64,000 bases of DNA from the NCBI RefSeq assembly GCF_015476655.1, contig NZ_JABFHF010000007.1, forward strand, positions 1 through 64,000. Reading direction: 5' to 3'. Shown here piece by piece: positions 43,641 through 53,091 of this stretch. Made by a program: the position numbers and the translations under genes. This DNA is from Aquiflexum lacus (GTDB lineage Bacteria; Bacteroidota; Bacteroidia; Cytophagales; Cyclobacteriaceae). Each line of letters begins with the position of its first letter. Position 1 is the first letter of the stretch. The notes under the pieces are model-generated. The model was not told where the DNA came from, made no database searches, and saw only the letters and a list, made by a program, of their open reading frames with translations.

Positions 43641-46400
43641 ATATAGTAAAAGTAGAATTCCTAAAATAAAGGATATAATCATTGCTGCAATTAGCCAATT
43701 AGGTTGTGCTAGTTTAGCTGGACTACCAATGTATATAAAGGGAGCCCAATATTTTGGATGTCTATATTGGACCATGATTGGATCGCTCAATAACTGGATT
43801 TTTGCAAGCTGAAGAGCTTGTGAAAAACTCTTCCCCTGATTTACATTTTCATAAAAGGCTTTGCTGATATATTCAGAAACCTGATCGGAAGTCTTCCATT
43901 TTGTTGTAATCATATTAGGATAGCCTGCGTAGGCAAATGCTCGGGATAAACCTAGGATGCCTTCACTGTTACTGATTTGTCCTGCGTTGGATTCGCAAGA
44001 GCTCAAAAAAACAAATTTGCCGATTTCAATATTGGCTCTCATTATTTCGTCGAGGTACAATTTGTGGTCTATTTCATCTGGATAAAATGCCACAAAAGAC
44101 CTTCCTATGTCAGCAAGATTTACTTCTGCGTGTGTTGCTAAATGGAGAATTGGATATTGATTGAAATGCTGAAGGAAAAAAGCTTTTGTCGCTCCACTAC
44201 CAATTTTTGAAGTACCCTGAAGTTGCTGCACTTCACTCAATGTTGAAGGTAAATCTGTAAAATTGCTTTTAACAATAAGCTCATCTTGCACTGCAAAAGG
44301 TGCCATCGATAGGATCTTATGAAAATCAGACCTTTCAAAATCATTTGATTTCAAAAACTTAGAGGAAAACATATAGCTAATTGCAAAGTTCTCAACTAGG
44401 AATTTATTTTCCTCGTTTTTCAAAACTTCAAATGGTATATCATTAAGGGAGGCATGAGGGATTAAAATCAAATGATCCAATGAATTTGTTTTTTCAAAAC
44501 CTAATAGGAGGGAGTACAAAATCTGATTTTCAGTCGAATTATTGAATTTTTCGCCCAGACTTGAATTGAATACCTGACTGTTAAAAGCGTCTATGCTAGT
44601 GTCCAAATTTTTAGGTAGTGGATTTACAAATGCTTGAATTGTATTTTTATCAACAAAGAATGTGTAGAGTATCCGATCAGCTACATAGTATGATATTAAA
44701 CCGGTATTTTTGAGAAGTATGTTTTTCTGAATATTGTCAAGGTCAATTTCACTTTCGGCAAATTTAATATCTACAAATTGTTCGCTTTGATTGAAATCAT
44801 CATGTAAACGGGACAATTCTAATTTGATATCCAACAATTCCTTTTGAAGCTCATCGATGGTAGTTATATCATTTTCATTGTTTAGCTTGACCAAGATACT
44901 TGAATACCTGAAATTAAGATTTCTTTCTTTTTCCAGAAGTTCTGTAGGTAATCCAATGGAAGTTTTGAACCGGCTTTCTGCATTCCCGATCAATAGGCCG
45001 ATAGATTTGCTGCTTTCAGCAAAGAAAAATGCCTTCTTAAGATATTCTACATTGTTGTCGCTGATATATTTACAGTAAGCATACTCCACCGCAATATTGT
45101 AAGCATCAATCACAAAATCTCCCAAGAAAATCCTGGCCTCGTCATTATCGTAGATTGCACTCAAGTATTTCACCCGATTAAATGCCGACTCAAAAGTCTC
45201 AAATGCTGCATCCCAATATTGTTGATCATTTTTTTGTTTTGCGATTTCAGCCAACGCTTCAGCCTTTTTGATGTAACTTTTGAACATGGTGAAAGCTGCA
45301 AAACTTATCTCTCTTTGGTCAGGATTGATAAAAAAATCAGGATCATTGAATGAAGGATCAAAGTGCATGAGTGAGGTATGGAAATGATCTAAAGCTTGAT
45401 CCAATTTTTTTTCCTCCATAAAAATTTTACCTAACAAATAATGAGACGTACCAATCCTAAAATCCTTTCCTGCTACATTGAAATCACGGTACTCCCTCTG
45501 AATATTTTCAATGGCTTGGTTCAATAATTCTTTAGCTGAATTCAAACTATCTTTTAGTATGAAAACCTCAGCCTGTTGATTGATGAACCCTATATTTTGA
45601 TAAATTTCAATATTTGAAATCTGATCTAGGTAATACCCTGCTGAATCCGGTAATTCTTTTTCAATAAAAATATCAGCAAGATGAAGGTAGATGACGTCAT
45701 TATTCACATCCAACGGCAATAAAGACTTGAAGACATGCACAGCAGTATCCAACTGATTGGTTTTCATCATTGATGAAGCGATGTTATTTAAAAAAGAATG
45801 GTGGGCATATAAATAATAAGGATTGTCCAAATCCCCACCTGTTTCCTGTTCCACCAAATCGTCTGCTTTTGTAAAATAATTGATGGCTTGGAAGAAATTA
45901 CCCATCTCATAGTAGATTACTCCTAATGAATTGTAAAGCCTAGAAGCCTCAAGTTTTGAATTTTTATACTCAAAAATATCCTCCGCAATGTTCAGAAATG
46001 CTGCTGCACTGTCTAATTTACTAATGCTATAATATGCTTCTCCCAGAAATAAATTAGAGGCAAAAAATATAGTGTCCTGAATATTATGCTGAAGCTCCAG
46101 ACTTTTTCTGAATATGCTGATAGCTTCATCATTCTTATTTTGTTCAAGCAATAAGACACCTGTATTTTCAAAAATTCCAACTTTTATTGCAGTATCAAAT
46201 ACCTCGTTAAAAGAACTGTGGCCAATCACCTTTTGGTAATTAAATAAGGCCAAACTATCATTCTTAGAATCAGGCGTCTCAGTATAAAAATTTAAGTCTG
46301 CCTCCTTCAGGTACTGATGTACAGTATCTTCTCCCTGACCTATTGCCAATGTAACTAACACCATTAAAAAACATAAGACAGGGAGAGACCTTTTCATCAA
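43611..46400 (-). CDS. TPR-CHAT domain protein (caspase-like), membrane anchored
   Basis: A 929-residue protein. Signal peptide (~1-21), then at least eight TPR-like repeats (~25-420), a coiled-coil stretch (~495-545), and a CHAT peptidase domain (~610-895) with the catalytic His in HLATHAEV and Cys in FLSSCESNAG. A C-terminal transmembrane helix (LIAAMIISFILGILLLLY) and basic tail follow. The catalytic domain therefore lies in the periplasm or at the cell surface side, tethered to the membrane. Last gene of the peptide operon, 25 bases after the acidic lipoprotein. It may cleave the secreted peptide, the anti-sigma protein or another partner; unknown. Confidence 0.9.
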   Translation of the reverse strand: MMKRSLPVLCFLMVLVTLAIGQGEDTVHQYLKEADLNFYTETPDSKNDSLALFNYQKVIGHSSFNEVFDTAIKVGIFENTGVLLLEQNKNDEAISIFRKSLELQHNIQDTIFFASNLFLGEAYYSISKLDSAAAFLNIAEDIFEYKNSKLEASRLYNSLGVIYYEMGNFFQAINYFTKADDLVEQETGGDLDNPYYLYAHHSFLNNIASSMMKTNQLDTAVHVFKSLLPLDVNNDVIYLHLADIFIEKELPDSAGYYLDQISNIEIYQNIGFINQQAEVFILKDSLNSAKELLNQAIENIQREYRDFNVAGKDFRIGTSHYLLGKIFMEEKKLDQALDHFHTSLMHFDPSFNDPDFFINPDQREISFAAFTMFKSYIKKAEALAEIAKQKNDQQYWDAAFETFESAFNRVKYLSAIYDNDEARIFLGDFVIDAYNIAVEYAYCKYISDNNVEYLKKAFFFAESSKSIGLLIGNAESRFKTSIGLPTELLEKERNLNFRYSSILVKLNNENDITTIDELQKELLDIKLELSRLHDDFNQSEQFVDIKFAESEIDLDNIQKNILLKNTGLISYYVADRILYTFFVDKNTIQAFVNPLPKNLDTSIDAFNSQVFNSSLGEKFNNSTENQILYSLLLGFEKTNSLDHLILIPHASLNDIPFEVLKNEENKFLVENFAISYMFSSKFLKSNDFERSDFHKILSMAPFAVQDELIVKSNFTDLPSTLSEVQQLQGTSKIGSGATKAFFLQHFNQYPILHLATHAEVNLADIGRSFVAFYPDEIDHKLYLDEIMRANIEIGKFVFLSSCESNAGQISNSEGILGLSRAFAYAGYPNMITTKWKTSDQVSEYISKAFYENVNQGKSFSQALQLAKIQLLSDPIMVQYRHPKYWAPFIYIGSPAKLAQPNWLIAAMIISFILGILLLLYKKNYLKKLR

Positions 46401-46425
46401 TGAAATCTAACCATAAATTCACTAT

Positions 46426-47379
46426 TTACTGAAGCCTTGCCACGATTACAAGATATGGTGGCCTTGGTTTTCTTTTAATAACATCATCCTGCAGCGTCCG
46501 AAAATTAGGCCCGACTTCTCCGGAGGAAAGAATCAAATCTCTTTTTTCTTGAATTTCGTCTATTAGTTCTTGAGGGACATCTGCCATAGTTTCATAATAA
46601 AACAGCCTCACACCGATCTTATTCAATGCACTCAAACTTTCATCAGATATCCTGTAGTACAATGTAAAGTCTCTCGCATCCCCATTGATCGGGTTTTCAC
46701 CAAATGTTTCTTCTTCCAAAGTTTCGAGCATGTCTATTTCACCGGTATCATGGTCTACGGAAACTCCAAAGTCAGCTAATTTATTCCCATCAGGGCCATC
46801 GATATCAAATTTACAACTGTCATCGTCGTCATCTTCTTCGTCTTCTTCATCCTCTTCATCTTCGCTATTGTATTCCTCACATGGAATTATCCCGTCTTGA
46901 TTGCCATTGTAAATTGCCTTAGCAAACCTTTCACCTTGATCTAGGACAAAGATTTCATCTAGATAATTGATTCCGGCAATTGATAAAAAAAATGAACAGG
47001 AAGATGCATTGTTGGAAGGCTTAAATTCAATTCTGTATTTCAAACCTGTTTCACTTTTATTGATATCGATTGCTCCTGTGATCGAGTCTAATTCAAGTCC
47101 TTCAGGAAAGGATTCGAACGTCCCCGATAATTCATTGACTGGAAGAATAATTTGCTCTGGATCAATATTAATATGATAAAGTGTGTCACTATAGCTGAAG
47201 TTGTTACAGTCAAAAGTAGTACCCGTTGACCCATTGTTGATACTGCCGCCACCGTTGATGTTTATGTCAGTGCTACCATTTTCATTTCCCCTAAGGTCCT
47301 CTTGAGACATACAGGAAGCCATGCTGATTAATCCTAAGATTAAAAATGGAATTCTATAAATTGTATCGAAAGTTTTCAT
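46426..47379 (-). CDS. Acidic lipoprotein of the peptide operon
   Basis: A 317-residue lipoprotein with lipobox SMASC and an Asn/Gly-rich linker. A cadherin-like or Ig-like stretch (~60-150) with CNNFSYSDTLYHINID is followed by a run of almost pure Asp/Glu (18 acidic residues within 20 near residue 180) and an all-helical/beta C-terminus. The acidic run suggests cation binding or electrostatic mimicry of a phosphopeptide. No family recognised. Located 7 bases after PP2C and upstream of CHAT. Confidence 0.7.
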   Translation of the reverse strand: MKTFDTIYRIPFLILGLISMASCMSQEDLRGNENGSTDININGGGSINNGSTGTTFDCNNFSYSDTLYHINIDPEQIILPVNELSGTFESFPEGLELDSITGAIDINKSETGLKYRIEFKPSNNASSCSFFLSIAGINYLDEIFVLDQGERFAKAIYNGNQDGIIPCEEYNSEDEEDEEDEEDDDDDSCKFDIDGPDGNKLADFGVSVDHDTGEIDMLETLEEETFGENPINGDARDFTLYYRISDESLSALNKIGVRLFYYETMADVPQELIDEIQEKRDLILSSGEVGPNFRTLQDDVIKRKPRPPYLVIVARLQ

Positions 47380-47386
47380 AAACTAA

Positions 47387-48169
47387 TTATCTGTTTCGAA
47401 TCACTTTGAGTAAGATCATCGAAAAATTATCTTTTGTTTTATTTTTACAGGTATTGTAAATATTGATACACAGTTCTTTAATTTCTGTGGTTTTTGTAAA
47501 TCTATCTTCAATAACAGTTTTGTTAACTTGTTCCAGCAACCCATCACTACAAATCAGAAAAAAATCACCTTCTTTAATTTCTTCCACATCAATTATTTCT
47601 GGCTTGATTTCTTTCTCTGCTGCAACTACCCTTGTAATTTTATGTCTTTTTGGATGAAGTGCCACATCTTGTTGGGAAAACCCCTTTTGGTACATGAGGT
47701 AATTCCCATAAGAATGATCCACTGTTTGAAACATAATTTTACCATCTCTGATATGAAATGCAATGGAATCTCCTAACCATACAATTTTCAAACCAAATTT
47801 ATCTGCAAATATGCCCGCCAAGGTAGTTTTCATACCTAGGGTTTCCGGATAAGCTGACTCTTTTACCTTTATTGCTTCCTTAGCTGCTTCCAAACTTTGA
47901 AGAATATCAACTATTTTGATTTCCTCCAATTTACTCTGTGAAAAATAATCTCTAATGGTCTCACAGGTAATTTGAGAAGCAACTTCACCCGCTGGATGTC
48001 CCCCCAAACCATCGCACACCATGTATAGATGTATACCTGATTCAAGTTTACAAACCAAAATACTATCCTCATTGTTTGGTTTTTTTCCTATTTCTGAGAA
48101 GGATTCAATTTGAAAACCCAAGTTTGTGGAATATTGTTCTGTCATCATTTGATTTTTAAAGAGTTTCAA
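47387..48169 (-). CDS. PP2C-type Ser/Thr protein phosphatase
   Basis: A ~253-260-residue cytoplasmic PPM phosphatase: NEDS (motif 1), MVCDGLGGHPAGEVAS (metal-binding DGxxG), MKTTLAGI, WLGDSIAFHI, ICSDGLLEQV and the C-terminal KDNFSMILL with the metal Asp. All metal ligands look present. In this operon it is the natural opposite of the RRE-kinase: it could reset kinase autophosphorylation or remove phosphates from the precursor peptide. Start may be 48169 (overlapping the TolC-like gene) or Met8/Met9 at ~48148. Confidence 0.9.
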   Translation of the reverse strand: MKLFKNQMMTEQYSTNLGFQIESFSEIGKKPNNEDSILVCKLESGIHLYMVCDGLGGHPAGEVASQITCETIRDYFSQSKLEEIKIVDILQSLEAAKEAIKVKESAYPETLGMKTTLAGIFADKFGLKIVWLGDSIAFHIRDGKIMFQTVDHSYGNYLMYQKGFSQQDVALHPKRHKITRVVAAEKEIKPEIIDVEEIKEGDFFLICSDGLLEQVNKTVIEDRFTKTTEIKELCINIYNTCKNKTKDNFSMILLKVIRNR

Positions 48170-49493
48170 TTAACTGTAACAACTGATAGCTGAAGTAAAG
48201 GGACAATTTGGCTTGGTTAAATTTGCTCAGGGATTCATTTAAGATATCTCTGGCAGTGAGTAATTCTACTGAAGATATTCTTCCAAGTCTGAATTTCTCT
48301 TCTTGAAGTTCATAGGATAGTATGTTTTTTTCAAGTGCATTAGATGTGATCTGATACTTTTCACGATTGGCAATAAAGGTATTGTATAGCTGAAGGGTAT
48401 TTGAAACCAAAGAGTTTCTGGTCTCATCCAAATCCAATTTGGTATTGTGAAGTCTTATTTTTTCTTCCCTCACCTTATTGAGATTTTGCATTTGGGTAAA
48501 AATGGGGATACTCAACCCCACACTGACATACTGTCCAAGGTTATTGAATACCTGTTCCATCACCATGGTTTCATTGGGTATTGGTTGGCCTATGTTTACA
48601 CTGTAGTTGGACAAAACACTCGCTCCAAGTCTTAATGACGGATAAAATGCCCTATTGGCACTTTTTAAAACCATCTCTGACACCTTCAGTTCTTCTTCAA
48701 ACTGTCCAATTATGGGATGATTGTTCATTACCTGAAGAACCACCTCCTCTTTGCGAATAGGCAAAAAGATGATATCCTGCAGTTCGGTGTTGTTCACTTC
48801 CTGTAACTCAACATCTGCATCATATTGAAAATTGAGCAATTCTTTTAATTGTTGAAGGATGATTTCAGATTCATTATTTAGCCTGATCATTTCAGCTTTT
48901 TCTGTTTCCAGCCTTGCTTCAAACGCATATGCCTCGTATTCCGTCAACCTGCCTATTTTTATTTTTTCATGGATTATTTCCAACTCATTGTTAAGGGTTT
49001 CGATATTTCCGGATACTGCTTTGACATTTTCCTGAATGATCATATAGCTGGAAAAGAGGTCAACGATCTGAAAGCATACTTCGAGGAAAACAGCTGATTT
49101 GGCATATTCTGCTGACCTTTGTCTATGGACATTTTCGGAAATGGCAAGTAGGTTTTTAAATCCTGAAAAAATATTCATCCGAAGCCTAAGACCCATTTCT
49201 CCCCCGCTAAATTGTTCAAAAGCAAAGCTGTTTGTAACCGGATCAATGTTTTTGCCAAAAGAGAAATAATGGTTCAGGTCATAAGATAGGCTTGGCAAAA
49301 GGGCAAACTTGGAAGAGGATTTTCTGATATTGGCTATTTCTATTTCGTTTTCGGCCTGTTGGACAGAAATGTTCTGATTTGCTGCTATCAAGAAGCAATC
49401 GTCCATCGACAGTCTCGTCTGCCCCTGCAATGAAAGCATGGGCATCAGAAATGCCAACAATGTAAAAGTCAATATGGAAGTAGCATTCCTCAT
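48156..49493 (-). CDS. TolC-family outer-membrane channel
   Basis: A 445-residue secreted protein. Signal peptide (~1-24, ending LQG), then two TolC/OEP repeats of helices: MDDCFLIAANQNISVQQAEN at the start, NRAFYPSLRLGASVLSNYS in the middle and KFRLGRISSVELLTARDILN near the end. It forms the outer-membrane pipe of a type I exporter together with the HlyD and ABC proteins encoded upstream. One base separates it from the HlyD stop. Confidence 0.9.
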   Translation of the reverse strand: MRNATSILTFTLLAFLMPMLSLQGQTRLSMDDCFLIAANQNISVQQAENEIEIANIRKSSSKFALLPSLSYDLNHYFSFGKNIDPVTNSFAFEQFSGGEMGLRLRMNIFSGFKNLLAISENVHRQRSAEYAKSAVFLEVCFQIVDLFSSYMIIQENVKAVSGNIETLNNELEIIHEKIKIGRLTEYEAYAFEARLETEKAEMIRLNNESEIILQQLKELLNFQYDADVELQEVNNTELQDIIFLPIRKEEVVLQVMNNHPIIGQFEEELKVSEMVLKSANRAFYPSLRLGASVLSNYSVNIGQPIPNETMVMEQVFNNLGQYVSVGLSIPIFTQMQNLNKVREEKIRLHNTKLDLDETRNSLVSNTLQLYNTFIANREKYQITSNALEKNILSYELQEEKFRLGRISSVELLTARDILNESLSKFNQAKLSLYFSYQLLQLIETL

Positions 49494-49494
49494 A

Positions 49495-50718
49495 TCAACT
49501 GGCGTTTCTGAAGATTTTCCTGAAAAAGAACTTATATACCGGTAATCTGTCTTGGATAATTTCTCCCCGTAGCTGATATCCGGGTTTCAAGGCAAATCGC
49601 TCATTTTTGACTATTTCGATAAGTGCAAAAAAAGATTCGTTTTCTTTTCCTTCTCCCACAAAACTCACCTTTCCCTCCAAGGCACCAAATTCAAATTGGT
49701 TGAACGCACTTAATTTCAGTCTGGCTTTTTGTCCCACATTGATCAAAGGCAAATGGTGTTCAGGTATGGAAACTTTGGCATAGTAATCCATGGATTGGGG
49801 GATGAGAGATATCAACATTCCGCCTTTTAAGATATAATTGGTAGACTGACGCGTGTTGAATAAGAAATTGACATTCCCCTCTTTCGGTGCGATGATGTAT
49901 TGCATCTTTAATTCCTTTTCCAGATTGGATAAGGATTGCTTGGTTAGGTTCAACTGACTTTTATGTTCAATCAGGTTTTGCTCCAAATAGGCAATCTCCT
50001 CCTGCAATTCAAGTTTAGCTACTTGCAACTGTTGGGAAGTCCTGTTCAGGTTATTTTGTGACAACATCTTATCTCCTGCAAATTGTCTTGAGATATTTGA
50101 GAGTTCAGCCACCTTTTCCTTCATGGCCAGGTAGGCATCTTTTGCATCCATATATTCATATCGGCTCAGCATTCCTTTATGAAAGAGTATAGAATCTCCC
50201 TCAAACTTTTCTCTACTTGATTCCAATCTTTCCGCCAATAGAGACTGTTGCTCTTTGGTCATCGAAATATGATTGTCCAGCTGACTTTGGTTGAGATCAA
50301 ATTCATTTTGGGATAGGCTTTGTCCATTGAGTAAAGCAGTCAGCTTTTTTGACTTTGCGGCTATCAATTCTGAAATGGATTGTATTTTTTCGGTCAAAAG
50401 ATTGGCCTCAATAGATGCCTTGGCTTTTTGGTCCTCCAACTGAAGGTTTTCCAGAATCAAAAGCGTGTCATTTTGAGCTACCTCCTGACCTTCATTTACC
50501 AGGATAGACTTGATCTGCACATCATAAGGTGCAATAAAGTCGATCTGAGGGTCTTTGGCGATGATCTCACCTTCTCTGATAGCCACCGAATCATTGATCT
50601 TTAGGCTGATGAAAAGTACCAAAACAGATACTGTGATCAGGATCAAGACTCTGAAGAACCAGGTGGTAAACCTATCCTCAGTGATATTGTAGCTGTAATT
50701 TTTCGATTGTTCCATCAC
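49495..50718 (-). CDS. HlyD-family membrane fusion protein
   Basis: A 407-residue adaptor: N-terminal cytoplasmic tail, one transmembrane helix (~23-42, VLILITVSVLVLFI), lipoyl-like half motifs (FIAPYDVQIKSILVNEGQEV; YIIAPKEGNV), a long coiled coil (~90-270), and a barrel domain with ISLIPQSMDYYAKVSIPEHH. It links the C39-ABC transporter to the TolC-like protein. It overlaps the ABC gene by 41 bases, so the two are tightly coupled. Confidence 0.9.
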   Translation of the reverse strand: MMEQSKNYSYNITEDRFTTWFFRVLILITVSVLVLFISLKINDSVAIREGEIIAKDPQIDFIAPYDVQIKSILVNEGQEVAQNDTLLILENLQLEDQKAKASIEANLLTEKIQSISELIAAKSKKLTALLNGQSLSQNEFDLNQSQLDNHISMTKEQQSLLAERLESSREKFEGDSILFHKGMLSRYEYMDAKDAYLAMKEKVAELSNISRQFAGDKMLSQNNLNRTSQQLQVAKLELQEEIAYLEQNLIEHKSQLNLTKQSLSNLEKELKMQYIIAPKEGNVNFLFNTRQSTNYILKGGMLISLIPQSMDYYAKVSIPEHHLPLINVGQKARLKLSAFNQFEFGALEGKVSFVGEGKENESFFALIEIVKNERFALKPGYQLRGEIIQDRLPVYKFFFRKIFRNAS

Positions 50719-53086
50719 TTAAATACAATGTTTTGTTAAACTCAATGTGCTCCAATGGCTCATGGGATATCACTATGAAAGTCCGGTCAGTTTGTCGGTT
50801 AATGAATTTTTCAATATTTTCTCTTGATGCCCTATCGATACCGGACAAGGTTTCATCGAGAATGATCATTTGCGCATTGGACATAAAAGCCCGCATCAAT
50901 AGGACTTTTTTCCTTTGTCCTGTTGAAAGGTTTTTGCCTTGTTCATTGATGAGAAAATCAAATCCCTCCGATTTTTCATTTATAAATTCATAGAAGCCCA
51001 GTTCTCTTGCCAGATTTAGAGCTTTGGAAGTATCTATATCGTAGTCAAAATTGATGTTATACTCAAGGGTGTCGTTGAACACGATATCCTCATTGCTGAC
51101 CAAGAGTATCCTCTTTCTCAATGAACCCTGACGAAAGAATCCCGATTTTTCCCCGTTGATAAACACATCTCCCTGTTGGGGATCATAAAGCAAGGCAAGC
51201 ACTTTACATATTGTGCTCTTACCTGCACCATTTCTTCCTTCCAAAAGGATCTTTTCTCCTTTTTCAATTTTCAGGTTCAGGTCAGTGAAGATTGGTTTTT
51301 GGGGCAAGTAGTAAAATCCCACATTCCGGAATTCAATACTGTCAATGTCTTTGAGTGCTATCCCTGATTTGGATTGATTGGGTAAATGCCGATCAGTATT
51401 GCCGAAATCAAAATACCTTCTAAGGATGATTTCATTTTCCTGAATGTCCAGACTTTGCTCAAGCAGGTTTTTCACTGCCGAAAATATCTGTCCGGTAAAT
51501 GCCAAGAACGTGATAATTTGTCCAACTGAAACTGATTGGTCAAGAATGGAACTACGGGTAAGAAAATAAGTAATTCCGATCGTTGAGGTCACTACAATAA
51601 GATTGACTACTACAGAATTGACCAAACTTACATACCTGACCCTTTTTTGAACATTTAAAATACTCCTGATAGAAGGCACAACCCGTTGGAGGAATGCCAC
51701 TTCTATTCTGAATGATTTGATAACCTGTAGTCCTTCAATATTCTCGAAGAGTAGAGAAAACAACCTTGATTTTTCAAGAAAGCGCCTGTTTTCATTTGAT
51801 CGAATGTAAGGTGTAATGACATAAAACCAAACCACGAAAAGGGACAGAATAAACATCACCGCCAAAGTCGCCTTCCAATGGATGGCAAACATAAATGCCA
51901 GTGCTGCAAAACTGACAAATGTGTCCAGCAAGACAGTAGTAAAGAATTTTATAAAGAAGGTTTTTATCTTCAGACTGTCTTTGACTCTTTCCGTCAAATC
52001 TCCTTTGCTAAAAGTCTGAATATAATGAATAGGGTAATAATTGAGTTTTTCTACAAAGCCTGTCAGGAAATAGTTATCAAAAATATTTGACAGGTGTATC
52101 GAAATGTATTTTTTGTAAATATTGATTGACAAGTTGAAGATCTTGAATAAAAATAAACCTAAGGCAAACACCAATAAAAGATTGAGGTCTTTATCAGGAA
52201 GTATATGATCTATCAGAATCTGACTTTTAAATAGCGTAAACTGGCTGAAAAAAGAAACCAACACTGCTGTGGTGACATACATAAACCACAGCTTGTGGTA
52301 AGGCTTCATTTCATCGAAAAGTCTCCTATATGGGTTATTATGCGTAAAAGTTTCCCGATTAGGAGTCTTGATTTTTTGGTTTTTCTTTACTGTCAGGATA
52401 ACAGGGACTTTTAGCTTCAGTTTATCCTCTTTGATTTTTACAGATCTGAACTGTTTTGGAAGAAAGTTGATGTCCTGATTTTGCAGCAGGTCAAGTAGAA
52501 ACTCCTTTTCGGAATTTTTATCGGCGAATCCAAAATTGTCTTTCAAATAGGAAAAATACGTCAGCTTATTCATAAGGACCCCAGGGCTTTCTGTCAGCTC
52601 CTGAGTATCAATTTGATATTCAATGAGTTCAGTTTTGATAAGTTGATCTATGACATGACTATTGCTGACCAAGTCGTAATTGACAGAGGCCAAATGGACT
52701 TTATTGAACAATTCTCCATGTGACCACCTGATCATCTGACCATGTGCAGGGTCGATGACCACATACTTTTTATTTTTGATTTCCTTGATCACCACGAAGT
52801 GCAAACCGCTTCTGCTTTTGACAGAAATGATGCAGGGAAGCATGGCTTTGATTTTTTCGGGTTGGGTTTTGAGGGTATGTTGATCCAAAAGATTGAAGTT
52901 TGATTCAAATCCCTGATCTGAAAAAAAGCGCTTGATATCCTGTAGACTGGACCCTGATTCACTTAAGAAAATATTGTCAGCAATAAATTCTCTGTCCACC
53001 GGGATTCCGTGAAGATCATAAAGAATCTTTGCAGAACTGATTCCACAGTCATTATGCTTTAATTGCTGTTCAGTTATCCTTGCCAT
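50678..53086 (-). CDS. C39-peptidase ABC exporter (bacteriocin-type)
   Basis: An 802-residue protein. Residues ~1-130: C39 peptidase with Cys14 in KHNDCGISS, His96 in SGLHFVVIKE and Asp112 in VIDPAHG, the catalytic triad of double-Gly leader peptidases. Residues ~265-560: six transmembrane helices. Residues ~575-802: ATPase with Walker A LEGRNGAGKST, signature LSTGQRKKVLL and Walker B MIILDETLSGID. It should cut the leader of the serine-rich peptide (after AAG) and export the core. Located directly after the kinase (5 bases). Confidence 0.93.
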   Translation of the reverse strand: MARITEQQLKHNDCGISSAKILYDLHGIPVDREFIADNIFLSESGSSLQDIKRFFSDQGFESNFNLLDQHTLKTQPEKIKAMLPCIISVKSRSGLHFVVIKEIKNKKYVVIDPAHGQMIRWSHGELFNKVHLASVNYDLVSNSHVIDQLIKTELIEYQIDTQELTESPGVLMNKLTYFSYLKDNFGFADKNSEKEFLLDLLQNQDINFLPKQFRSVKIKEDKLKLKVPVILTVKKNQKIKTPNRETFTHNNPYRRLFDEMKPYHKLWFMYVTTAVLVSFFSQFTLFKSQILIDHILPDKDLNLLLVFALGLFLFKIFNLSINIYKKYISIHLSNIFDNYFLTGFVEKLNYYPIHYIQTFSKGDLTERVKDSLKIKTFFIKFFTTVLLDTFVSFAALAFMFAIHWKATLAVMFILSLFVVWFYVITPYIRSNENRRFLEKSRLFSLLFENIEGLQVIKSFRIEVAFLQRVVPSIRSILNVQKRVRYVSLVNSVVVNLIVVTSTIGITYFLTRSSILDQSVSVGQIITFLAFTGQIFSAVKNLLEQSLDIQENEIILRRYFDFGNTDRHLPNQSKSGIALKDIDSIEFRNVGFYYLPQKPIFTDLNLKIEKGEKILLEGRNGAGKSTICKVLALLYDPQQGDVFINGEKSGFFRQGSLRKRILLVSNEDIVFNDTLEYNINFDYDIDTSKALNLARELGFYEFINEKSEGFDFLINEQGKNLSTGQRKKVLLMRAFMSNAQMIILDETLSGIDRASRENIEKFINRQTDRTFIVISHEPLEHIEFNKTLYLSDGTIEKLQLQYH

Positions 53087-53091
53087 ATCTC

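Noticed and set aside
46685-46900. Plus-strand Ser-rich frames opposite the acidic lipoprotein
   Set aside because: A run of Ser here is only the antisense reading of the Asp/Glu codons; not related to the serine-rich peptide at 54383.
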